The translations under genes and the position numbers were made by a program. A stretch of DNA of 21,208 nt, from contig CAYRWY010000043.1 of the NCBI GenBank assembly GCA_964427955.1, forward strand, positions 1 through 21,208, read 5' to 3'. Origin of the DNA: JACRBK01 sp964427955. GTDB taxonomy: Bacteria; Chloroflexota; Anaerolineae; Aggregatilineales; Aggregatilineaceae. The notes below the pieces were generated by a model. It did no database searches. It saw only the letters and a list, made by a program, of their open reading frames with translations, and was not told the origin of the DNA. Shown piece by piece: positions 1 to 6,903 of this stretch (position 1 is its first letter; each line of letters begins with the position of its first letter).

Positions 1-2
1 CC

Positions 3-2450
3 ACCCCCCACCAGACACGCCCAACCATCGGTTTTTTGGTGCACTCGATTTCCGACTCCCACGGTTCCGCCTTATGGTCCGGCATTATGGACGCAACCAG
101 GGCCTATGACGCCAACGTGATCTGCTTTCAGGGCAACCATTTGGAAAGCTCCGAAGGTTTTCTGGCACAGGGAAACATCATCTACCATCTGGCAAACGCA
201 GAAAATGTAGAGGGCCTGGTGCTCAGCAGCGCTACATTAGGGTTGCGCATCAGTCTGGATGGGGTGCAGCACTTCGCTGATAAATATCGCCTGCTGCCGA
301 GGGTAAGTCTGGGACTGCCGCTGAAGGGCATAGCGAGCCTTACGGTAGAGAATTACCAGGGTATGCGCGAGGTAGTCACCCATCTGATTGAAGTGCACGG
401 CTTTCGCCGGATCGCTTTCATCAGCGGCCCTCAAGGGCACCCGGAGTCAAAGACGCGGTACCAGGCCTACGTTGATGTCTTGACCGAATACGGCATTTCT
501 CTTGATCCTGCGCTTGTTAGCCCTCCCACGCCCTGGGTTGAGGAATCCGGGCGAGAAGCTGTTGGTTTCTTGCTCGACGAACGGGGGTTACAGCCGGGCC
601 GCGGTTTTCAGGCAATAGCTGCCAGCAATGATGAGACAGCCTTGGGAGCCCTCGCCGAGTTGCAGGCCCGGGGATTCCATGTGCCTGGAGATGTCGCGGT
701 GACGGGTTTTGATGGTTTTGTGAAGGGGGCTTATTCCACTCCTTCCCTGACTACTGTCCGGCAGCCGGTCTATGAACAAGCCTACCTGGCAGTAGAGATG
801 GTCCTCGCCCAACTTCGCGGCGAGGAGGTCCCTGCCCAGAAAAATATGCCGACAGAACTGCTGATACGGCAGTCGTGCGGCTGCCCCGATCCCTTGGTTG
901 CTCAAGCGGCGGTGGGGACAATCCCCCAGCCACAGAAGAAAACAAACAACGGGGAAACCCTCTCAGTCACTCTGGACAAACACAGTGCTCAAATCCAGGC
1001 CGAGATGATTAAGACCGCGGGAACGGCGTTTGAGGGACTTGATCCGGACTGGCCTGGGAAACTTTTGGATGCTTTCGTTAGCGACGTGATGGGGAAATCG
1101 ACCAACGCGTTCGGAGTAGCGCTGGACAAGGCGATACGCCAGATGGTGATCACAAACGGGGAAGTGAAGGTTTGGCAGAGCGTGCTATCGGCCCATCGCC
1201 GCCAGATCTTACCTTACCTGTCAGAGCGCGAGCACCTGTACCGGGCGGAGGATCTGTGGCAGCAAGCGCGAGTGATCATCGCCGAAGCGACTTATCGCTT
1301 CCGGGCCTATCGGGAGACTAAAGCCGAGCAGCAAGCAGAGATCCTGCGCCATATAGGTGAGACCCTGATCACCACGTTCGACCTGACAGAGTCAATTGAG
1401 GCGCTGACTACCGGCCTGCCAGGGCTAGGTATTCCGGGCTGCTATCTGGCATTGTACGATTTTCCCGAACAGCCAGAAAAGTGGTCCAACTTGATATTTG
1501 CCTATACCCAAAACGGGCAAATCGACATACCGCGCGGTGGTCTGCGATTTCCTTCTCTTCAACTTATTCCGCACAGTCTGCGACTGGCTCAAAAGCGGCT
1601 GTCTGCGATCATTGTACCCCTTTACTTTCGCGAGTTGCAGCTCGGGTTTGTGCTCTTTGAGACGGGACCGTCAAACAGCACGATTTTTGAAAGTCTTCGC
1701 GGGCAGATCAGCAGTATGTTGCAGGGGGTGCTGCTCATGCAGCAGGTGCAACAACATACGGCGCAGTTGGATACCATTGTGACAGAAACTCTGGCCACGT
1801 CTGAAGAGATGCGAGTTACCATTGCTGAAACCTCGCGGCAGGCCCAGGCAGTGGCGAATGCCGCTCAACAGTCGGTGGACGTCTCGAAATCCGGCCAGGA
1901 TGCTGTCACTGCCACCGTAGCTGGAATGGAAACCATCCAGAATCAGGTGTCTGATATTGCTCAAAGTATTTTGGCCCTCTCCGAGCGAACTCAGCAGATC
2001 GGGGAGATTATAAGCGCGGTCGAAGAAATCGCAGATCAGTCCCGGTTGCTGGCACTGAATGCGAGTATCGAAGCGGCGCGAGCCGGAGACGAAGGTCTCG
2101 GCTTTGCCGTGGTGGCCAGAGAAATGCGCCACCTGGCTGGCCAATCGCGTGAGGCGACCGCCAAGGTGAGCGGCATTCTTAACGAGATCCAACGGGCGGC
2201 CAACACCGCCGTCATGGTTACCGAAGAAGGCAGCAAAGGCGCGCAGGCTGGCATGGACCTGGCGAATCAGGCCGGGGTAGCCATCCGTGACCTGTCGGCC
2301 ATTATTGAAGAGGCGGCACGGGTAGCCGTTCAGATTGCGGCCAGCACCCACCAACAGTCTAACGCCATGGACCAACTGGTCGCCGCGATAAAGTCGATCA
2401 AACAAGCCAGCGCGCATACCATTGCCAGTATCGAGGAAGCCGGAATCTAA
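3..2450 (+). CDS. Soluble chemoreceptor with LacI-type ligand-binding domain, GAF-like domain and MCP signalling domain (5' partial)
   Basis: Numbering is from a TTG at 36. Residues 1-280 resemble the ligand-binding part of LacI/GalR regulators, ending in the family-typical stretch around SCGC, with no helix-turn-helix. A helical linker (about 285-430) and a GAF-like region (about 440-590) follow. Residues from about 600 form the coiled-coil MCP domain, including the hairpin tip LLALNASIEAARAG and GFAVVAREMRHLA, which contacts CheA/CheW. No membrane segment is visible, so a cytoplasmic receptor for a sugar-like ligand is inferred. The TTG at 36 is probably not the true start: the frame is open to the window edge and the first beta strand (TIGFLV) begins before it, so the start is likely a few codons upstream of the window. 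No neighbouring che genes are seen. Confidence 0.88.
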   Translation, partial: TPHQTRPTIGFLVHSISDSHGSALWSGIMDATRAYDANVICFQGNHLESSEGFLAQGNIIYHLANAENVEGLVLSSATLGLRISLDGVQHFADKYRLLPRVSLGLPLKGIASLTVENYQGMREVVTHLIEVHGFRRIAFISGPQGHPESKTRYQAYVDVLTEYGISLDPALVSPPTPWVEESGREAVGFLLDERGLQPGRGFQAIAASNDETALGALAELQARGFHVPGDVAVTGFDGFVKGAYSTPSLTTVRQPVYEQAYLAVEMVLAQLRGEEVPAQKNMPTELLIRQSCGCPDPLVAQAAVGTIPQPQKKTNNGETLSVTLDKHSAQIQAEMIKTAGTAFEGLDPDWPGKLLDAFVSDVMGKSTNAFGVALDKAIRQMVITNGEVKVWQSVLSAHRRQILPYLSEREHLYRAEDLWQQARVIIAEATYRFRAYRETKAEQQAEILRHIGETLITTFDLTESIEALTTGLPGLGIPGCYLALYDFPEQPEKWSNLIFAYTQNGQIDIPRGGLRFPSLQLIPHSLRLAQKRLSAIIVPLYFRELQLGFVLFETGPSNSTIFESLRGQISSMLQGVLLMQQVQQHTAQLDTIVTETLATSEEMRVTIAETSRQAQAVANAAQQSVDVSKSGQDAVTATVAGMETIQNQVSDIAQSILALSERTQQIGEIISAVEEIADQSRLLALNASIEAARAGDEGLGFAVVAREMRHLAGQSREATAKVSGILNEIQRAANTAVMVTEEGSKGAQAGMDLANQAGVAIRDLSAIIEEAARVAVQIAASTHQQSNAMDQLVAAIKSIKQASAHTIASIEEAGI

Positions 2451-2776
2451 TCCTGTTGGGGTGAGCACTGCAAAGGGGACCGTAGGACAATTCGGGGAGC
2501 GCCCAGCAGGGTGTTTTCTCACCTGGCGCTCTGTGGAACACCAATTACCCTACGGCAGGGACCAGTGACGAGGCGGTAGGAGGACAACGGGCAGTCTCCC
2601 CCACCTCCGCGCGTTGGTCAAGCCCCCGGATCTCAGTCCCCAATTATCTTATATCCCCCCGGGTGAGTACCGCCGTTTTTTCTCCCAATACATATCATAT
2701 TTCTTCTGCAAAAATGAGGCTTTGCGCCTCATTTTGAATTACCCCTCTGTCCGATATAACAACCGAAAGCTGTCGG
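2451..2776. other. Convergent intergenic region between the chemoreceptor and the Cys-rich protein
   Basis: About 326 bases without a credible gene. It holds a loose hairpin at 2497-2531 (arms GAGCGCC and GGCGCTC, with an inner GGTG/CACC pair), which could stop transcription from the chemoreceptor gene. It also holds the clear bidirectional terminator at 2711-2735. Short open frames here overlap the 3' end of the minus-strand gene and look random. Confidence 0.6.
2711..2735. terminator. Bidirectional intrinsic terminator between convergent genes
   Basis: A perfect 10-bp inverted repeat, AAAATGAGGC (2711-2720) and GCCTCATTTT (2726-2735), encloses a 5-base loop. The A/T-rich ends give a U-run on both strands. 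It lies about 40 bases past the stop of the minus-strand gene and 260 bases past the chemoreceptor stop. Confidence 0.8.
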
Positions 2777-3694
2777 TTAAGTACTGCAACTGCCGCTCTG
2801 CTCCGGCGAGCCAGGGATCGGCCCCACGACCGCTGCCACCTGCTGCGCGCCTTGTCCGCTCGAATAATCCGCGCCCAGGAGGGTTGATGGATCGATCTCG
2901 GTCCAGGCGGTATCCTGCATGGCAAAGTAAGCAGCCAGGGTGATGTAGGTGTCGGGAAAGGCGTAGCGGTTGAATGCCAGCGCTGCCTGATACAGGGCTT
3001 GCTCGTCTGCGCCCTGCGCCGCCAGCAGTTCCAGGAGGCCCAACACGGCCATCCCATGATTGCAGTCTGGGTAAACAGTGGAGTTTCCACAGCAGGGGCG
3101 GAAGATATGCTCGGCCACCTGATAAACCAGGTCATCCTGTTCAGGGGTGAGTGAGATCAACTCGGCGCTGTTGTAGAGGTCTACGGCATCCTCGCTGCCG
3201 AGAGTCCAGCCGCCGGTCGAGGCATAATTGCCTAGCGGCACTTGCTGGGCGCGATCCATCATTGGCCCGTCGCTCAACACCAGGCTGCGCTGCGTCAGCC
3301 CCAGCGACCATAATACATTCGTCCAGAACTGGATATTTTCCCGGGTGAAAGTAATCTCCTGCAAGCTGTCGCCCTGCACGATTTGCCGCTGTTCAGCGCT
3401 CAACCCGGCATATTGTCGCTCGAACTTGTTCAGGTCAATCGCCCCGGCCTCGACCAGTTTTTGTCCCATATCCCCCCAGCTTACGGGTACGGTGAGGCCC
3501 TCGGATGGGACGACCTGTTGAACCAGATCGTCATAGTTCAGGTGCAGGACGACCGGAACCGGGGTTGGGATGCCCGTGGGGAAAGGCTGCGCGGCGAGCG
3601 GTGGGGGATTGAGCACTGCAAGAATTCGAAACACGATAAATAGCAGCACGAGCAGCACACCCATCCTGGCTGATAGGACCAACAGTCGCCGCAT
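2777..3694 (-). CDS. Exported or membrane-anchored Cys-rich protein with CCGN...PDCNHG motif, possible distant relative of PCYCGC proteins
   Basis: This 305-residue protein has an N-terminal hydrophobic segment (residues 7-28) followed by a Pro-rich stretch, so it is a signal-anchored extracytoplasmic protein. I do not recognise a named family. The conserved-looking core is residues 199-213, with Cys201, Cys202, Cys211 and His213 (PCCGNSTVYPDCNHG). An amphipathic helical segment with AAQGADEQALYQAALAF (about 225-241) follows. This order resembles the PCYCGC lipoprotein encoded at 5484, suggesting a related metal or thiol site; that link is inference. The ATG at 3694 has GGAG 8 bases upstream. 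Its promoter carries the same 7-2-7 operator as the redox operon, so it probably belongs to the same regulon although it is not in the operon. Confidence 0.8.
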   Translation of the reverse strand: MRRLLVLSARMGVLLVLLFIVFRILAVLNPPPLAAQPFPTGIPTPVPVVLHLNYDDLVQQVVPSEGLTVPVSWGDMGQKLVEAGAIDLNKFERQYAGLSAEQRQIVQGDSLQEITFTRENIQFWTNVLWSLGLTQRSLVLSDGPMMDRAQQVPLGNYASTGGWTLGSEDAVDLYNSAELISLTPEQDDLVYQVAEHIFRPCCGNSTVYPDCNHGMAVLGLLELLAAQGADEQALYQAALAFNRYAFPDTYITLAAYFAMQDTAWTEIDPSTLLGADYSSGQGAQQVAAVVGPIPGSPEQSGSCST

Positions 3695-3732
3695 CGATCA
3701 TTCTCCATCTGGTTTGTCTGGTATTCATCCCC

Positions 3733-3777
3733 ACTATAATGCGAGTGAGGCGCGGCTGGTATACGCCAAATGGCTCG
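3733..3777 (-). promoter_or_regulatory. NarL-type operator plus -10 box for the Cys-rich protein gene
   Basis: On the plus strand, TACGCCA (3762-3768), AA, then TGGCTCG (3771-3777) is an imperfect 7-2-7 inverted repeat. The half nearest the promoter is intact and the distal half is degraded. On the minus strand the -10 box TATAGT occupies 3738-3733, exactly 23 bp from the operator. The operator centre would be near -43, a class II activator position. The other two copies have the same spacing. Confidence 0.75.
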
Positions 3778-3789
3778 AAAAATGATCGG

Positions 3790-5379
3790 TCAAACCGTCG
3801 GGATATGGACCTCCAACCGAGTGCCCTCACGCGGGCTTGACGTGAGGGCGAGCGTGCCGTTCGCCAACTGCACCCGCTCAGAGATGCCTACCAACCCATA
3901 ATTGCCGGAATTGACCAGTGACAACAGATTTTCAGGAATCTGAAAACCCCGGCCATCATCCTGAACGGACAAAGATACCTGGTCCGGTTTGAACCCCAGG
4001 ACGACCGTCACCCGATGGGCCTGAGCATGTTTGACCACGTTATGGAGGGCCTCCTGGGCCACCCGGTACAGGGTAAGTTCGAGATCGTCCGGCAGGCGGT
4101 GTGCCTCTCCTTGTATCTCGAAATGAGTGCCCAGACTCTCCGACTGCCCGGCCTGAACCAACGCCCGCAGGGCTGATACCAGCCCCAGATCCGCCAGGTA
4201 GGTGGGACGCATAGCCTGGATCATCCGGCGTACATCGACGATGACCTGATCCACCATGCTGCGCAGCTCGTGCAGACGTTCTTCGGCCTTATCGGGATCG
4301 CGCTTCAGCGTGCGCTGGACCATTTGCACGCGCTGGTTGAGGGCAATGAGCGCCTGCACGGTGTCGTCGTGCAGATCGTGCGCCAGCCGGAAACGCTCAT
4401 CTTCCTGGGCGCGGGTGATGGCTCCGATATAATCGCGCAGGGTATCCTGGGCGTCACGCAGCCGAGTTGCCATTTCGTACAGAGTTTTCTGTAACTCGGA
4501 GATCTCCCGGATGCCACCGACGGGTACTTGAAAGCGCGTGAGGTCTCCGTCCGGCAGCGCAGCGGTTTGCTGGCGCAAGCGCTGCAACGGGCGCACGACC
4601 CGCACGGTGCCAAAACCAAGCACCAGCACGCTGAGCAGCGTCACTGGCAGCACGGTCAGCGGGGCTGACTGCGACCAGCGCAGCCGCGCATTGGTAATGG
4701 CGTGCCAGGGTTCGGTCATGATGATCGTCCAGCCCGTGTCCGCGATGGGACTGTAGGCCATGACGGTCCCGCCCTGTTGAACTTCGGCGGACCCGGCTTC
4801 TCCTTTCAGCGCCCCCGCCGCGATGTGTTCCGCCATCATATCCGCCGACTTGCCGCCGGGCGTAGTGAAACGCAGCTGTCCCCGATCATCGACCAGATAC
4901 ACCATCACGGCATGATTGGTATGAAGCTGATCAGTCACCTGGGTGATACCCAATCCGGCCAACGTGACGCAGCCGGAGAGGCCGGACGCCAGGGTGATCT
5001 GAATCACGTCCACCGAGTCCCGCGTGCATGTCGCAGCAGCACCGGACGGCCAGGCGTCGCGGTCGGTCACAATCCCCCCGTCGAACATCCGCACCAGATC
5101 AGGCTCCTCACCGGCCAGGTCGGCCAGGGTCAGACCAAACTCTAGATGCTGCTGCACCAGCGCCAGTCCCATCCGGTGCTGCTCGATCCGGGTGGCCAGG
5201 TCGTCCGCCGCCAGTTGAATCGCGCGTTCGTCGCGGGCGCGCACCAGGTCTTGCATCGCGTTTTCGTGTAAGCGCACGCTCAAAAAGGCCCCTGCCGACA
5301 GCACAACGGCCAGCGGAATCACCAGAAAGAGTACCAACTGGACCGGGAGCGCGCGCCACAAGGTTCGATAGTGGGTCAT
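3790..5379 (-). CDS. NarX/DesK-type sensor histidine kinase with extracytoplasmic sensor domain
   Basis: A 529-residue membrane kinase. TM1 is about residues 10-36. An extracytoplasmic sensor of about 200 residues, probably Cache-like, contains two Cys near 118 and 137 that could form a disulfide or bind a ligand. TM2 is about 240-262, followed by a HAMP region. The HisKA_3 block contains HDLHDDTVQ, with the phospho-acceptor His in LHDD. The ATPase domain shows ALHNVVKHA (N box), DDGRGF (G1) and GLVGISERV (G2). An ATG at 5412 also opens the frame but lies inside the 7-2-7 operator and lacks a ribosome site. The ATG at 5379 has GAGG 8 bases upstream and starts just before TM1, so I prefer it. 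The likely partner is the response regulator at 9291-9941, across the redox operon. Confidence 0.93.
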   Translation of the reverse strand: MTHYRTLWRALPVQLVLFLVIPLAVVLSAGAFLSVRLHENAMQDLVRARDERAIQLAADDLATRIEQHRMGLALVQQHLEFGLTLADLAGEEPDLVRMFDGGIVTDRDAWPSGAAATCTRDSVDVIQITLASGLSGCVTLAGLGITQVTDQLHTNHAVMVYLVDDRGQLRFTTPGGKSADMMAEHIAAGALKGEAGSAEVQQGGTVMAYSPIADTGWTIIMTEPWHAITNARLRWSQSAPLTVLPVTLLSVLVLGFGTVRVVRPLQRLRQQTAALPDGDLTRFQVPVGGIREISELQKTLYEMATRLRDAQDTLRDYIGAITRAQEDERFRLAHDLHDDTVQALIALNQRVQMVQRTLKRDPDKAEERLHELRSMVDQVIVDVRRMIQAMRPTYLADLGLVSALRALVQAGQSESLGTHFEIQGEAHRLPDDLELTLYRVAQEALHNVVKHAQAHRVTVVLGFKPDQVSLSVQDDGRGFQIPENLLSLVNSGNYGLVGISERVQLANGTLALTSSPREGTRLEVHIPTV

Positions 5380-5404
5380 GAGAGTGGCCTCGTGAAAACT
5401 AGAA

Positions 5405-5449
5405 TACGCCATTTGGCGTATGTTTTCCTGACTTAAGGCGGATTATAGT
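5405..5449 (+). promoter_or_regulatory. Perfect 7-2-7 operator and promoter of the redox operon
   Basis: TACGCCA-TT-TGGCGTA (5405-5420) is a perfect inverted repeat, and one more matching base pair extends it to 5404-5421. It has the 7-2-7 geometry known for NarL-family regulators, whose heptamer consensus starts with TAC. The -10 box TATAGT lies at 5444-5449, 23 bp downstream, and the -35 region (TGTTTT) is poor, which fits activator dependence. On the opposite strand TATAAT at 5447-5442 overlaps this -10 and could serve the divergent kinase. In that case the operator would lie just downstream of the kinase start site. Confidence 0.8.
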
Positions 5450-5483
5450 CGTTTGTGAATTCTGTTACCGAAGTGAGGAGCCT

Positions 5484-5924
5484 ATGCGTCCCCGAAAACG
5501 GTTTGCGGCCTTGATATTTTTACTGCTCGGCACGGCGCTGGTCTTGTCAGCCTGCGGCCAAAAAAGCAGTTCATCCCCGGAATCGAAACTGCCTGAGTTC
5601 GTCCAGAACAGCCCGTCCCGCGTCAAAACGGCCTACGAATATGCCATCGCTCACCCGGACGAACTGGCCAAATACCCGTGTTACTGTGGCTGCGGCGCGA
5701 TGGGACACACCAGCAATTTAAGCTGCTACATCAGCGACCAGGCGGCAGATGGCACGCTCACTTTTGACAACCATGCGACAGGCTGTGGCATCTGTGTAGA
5801 TATTACCCAAGACGTCATGCACCTGCGCGATCAGGGGAAATCGTCCCCCGAAATCCGCGCCTACATCGACGCGCAGTACAGCCCGTTCGGTCCTTCGACC
5901 AATACGCCGCTGCCGCTGGAATAA
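5484..5924 (+). CDS. PCYCGC-motif lipoprotein
   Basis: A 146-residue lipoprotein: positively charged start, hydrophobic segment 8-21, lipobox LSAC with Cys24. The mature part has Tyr64-Pro-Cys66-Tyr-Cys68-Gly-Cys70, His75, Cys81, His97 and Cys101/Cys104 (GCGIC). It ends with a helix of the form LRDQGKSSPEIRAYIDAQY and a Pro-rich tail. This matches the Pfam family of unknown function named for the PCYCGC motif, known mostly from Bacillus lipoproteins. Six clustered Cys and two His suggest a metal or redox-thiol site, which is inference. GAGGAG precedes the ATG. It is first in the operon, 4 bases ahead of the CuA protein, so it acts on the outer face of the membrane with the other products. Confidence 0.88.
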   Translation: MRPRKRFAALIFLLLGTALVLSACGQKSSSSPESKLPEFVQNSPSRVKTAYEYAIAHPDELAKYPCYCGCGAMGHTSNLSCYISDQAADGTLTFDNHATGCGICVDITQDVMHLRDQGKSSPEIRAYIDAQYSPFGPSTNTPLPLE

Positions 5925-5928
5925 CCGG

Positions 5929-6402
5929 ATGCGCTGGTTTATGGCCTTGCTTCTGCTGGTGGTGGGGGTACTCATCGTGCCTTTGCCAGGGGCGAGTGGC
6001 TCGACGACGCGCCATATTACCCTGGATACCCGGCAGTTCGAATTTACGCCGGGGCGAATTCATGTCAACCAGGGAGATCGAGTCGTAATCACGCTGACGG
6101 CCTCGGACGTAGTGCACGGCTTTTACCTGGATGGCTACGGCTTGAAAACACGCGTCGAGCCGGGGTTATCGCAAAAGATCGAATTTGTAGCCGACCGGGC
6201 GGGCAAATTTCGCTACCGCTGCGCCGTGAACTGCGGCTCACTCCATCCCTTCATGATCGGCGAGCTGGTGGTGGATGGCAACACCCCTTACTGGCGGGCG
6301 GTGGGCCTGGTGGTACTCGCCGCGCTAGGGATGCTGGTCTATTTATGGCAGTCCGGCAAATCTCAGGAGGTTAGACAGCATGGGACATACCAAACATCGT
6401 AA
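5929..6402 (+). CDS. Small membrane-anchored cupredoxin with CuA-type site
   Basis: A 157-residue protein with a signal sequence (1-24), a beta-rich cupredoxin domain (28-115) and a C-terminal membrane helix (about 122-142). The CuA ligand set is complete by pattern: His63 (VVHGF), Cys98, Cys102, His106 and Met109 (CAVNCGSLHPFM). In cytochrome oxidase subunit II the second residue after the first Cys is Glu, which ligates through its backbone; here it is Val. The topology is inverted relative to subunit II, with the anchor after rather than before the domain. It probably passes electrons or copper at the outer membrane face. It overlaps the next gene by 23 bases. The ribosome site is weak, suggesting coupling to the lipoprotein gene. 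Met5 is an alternative start. Confidence 0.87.
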   Translation: MRWFMALLLLVVGVLIVPLPGASGSTTRHITLDTRQFEFTPGRIHVNQGDRVVITLTASDVVHGFYLDGYGLKTRVEPGLSQKIEFVADRAGKFRYRCAVNCGSLHPFMIGELVVDGNTPYWRAVGLVVLAALGMLVYLWQSGKSQEVRQHGTYQTS

Positions 6403-6901
6403 AAAGCAGCCGTCGTTCTACAAACCGGCTTACTGGCTGCCGCTGGTCGTCGTGGGAACTTTGCTCCTGGTTGGGGCCATCGTACTCGTTTCAGGACAGA
6501 GAAACCAAAGTAAATCATCGTCAGGCGCGACCCAATTCGCTCCCGACTTCAAACCCGAAGTCACCGGCGCGCCGCGGGTCCAGGTGCAGCAGGACTACCT
6601 GGATTACGGGGATGTCAAGCTGGGAACGACCGTCACGACCGTCTTTGAGGTGCGCAATACCGGCGATCAACCGCTGGTTGTGCTCGGCGAGCCGCGGGTC
6701 GAACTCGTCGAAGGGTGTTGACCGCCTCGCGCTGTCGTCAGTTCGACGACCATCGAGCCAGGCTATCAAGCAACCGTGACCCTGCAATTTATGATGCACG
6801 GCAGTATGGGCGGGCAGCACGAATTTCGCGTGCATCTGTTGACCAACGATCCTGAAGAACCGGAAAAACTGCTGACAATTCGATCTAATTGGGTTGAGTA
6901 A
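6380..6901 (+). CDS. Membrane-anchored DUF1573 protein with in-frame UGA at codon 114, candidate selenoprotein
   Basis: AGGAGG (6364-6369) precedes the ATG. Residues 17-38 form a membrane anchor. An immunoglobulin-like DUF1573 domain follows (DYGDVKLGTTVTTVFEVRN, then NTGDQPLVV). At 6716-6721 the codons read Cys113 then UGA. The same frame continues as PPRAVVSSTTIEPG, then FMMHGSMGG and LLTNDPEEPEKLLTIRSNW, and stops with TAA at 6899-6901. This is the expected second half of the domain, giving 173 residues. From memory, related proteins have Cys-Cys-Pro-Pro here, so UGA replaces a Cys codon, which is the classic signature of selenocysteine. A SECIS-like hairpin begins 12 bases later. The alternatives are a nonsense mutation or a base error. 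No selenocysteine machinery is in the window. The next start is 2 bases after the TAA with no good ribosome site, so its translation probably depends on readthrough. Confidence 0.8.
6719..6750 (+). promoter_or_regulatory. Recoded UGA and SECIS-like stem-loop
   Basis: The UGA is at 6719-6721. After 12 bases comes GTCGTC (6734-6739), loop AGTTC (6740-6744), GACGAC (6745-6750). This is a perfect 6-bp stem, 17 nt overall, with G and U near the start of the loop. The minimal E. coli fdhF SECIS is, as I recall, a 17-nt minihelix 11 nt after the UGA with an exposed GU in the loop, so size, distance and loop all fit. I see no bulged U in the stem as in fdhF. The fold was read by eye and no energy was computed. 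Confidence 0.65.
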
Positions 6902-6903
6902 TC

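Noticed and set aside
3..860. The LacI-like domain as repressor for the operator at 13177
   Set aside because: The protein has no visible DNA-binding domain and is fused to a chemoreceptor domain, so it is not a repressor.
5380..5412. Kinase start at ATG 5412
   Set aside because: That ATG lies within the operator palindrome and has no ribosome site. ATG 5379 has GAGG at proper distance.
6719..6721. UGA read as Trp through a variant genetic code
   Set aside because: UGA ends other genes here in the normal way (for example at 8286, 9314 and 18536), so a general reassignment is excluded.
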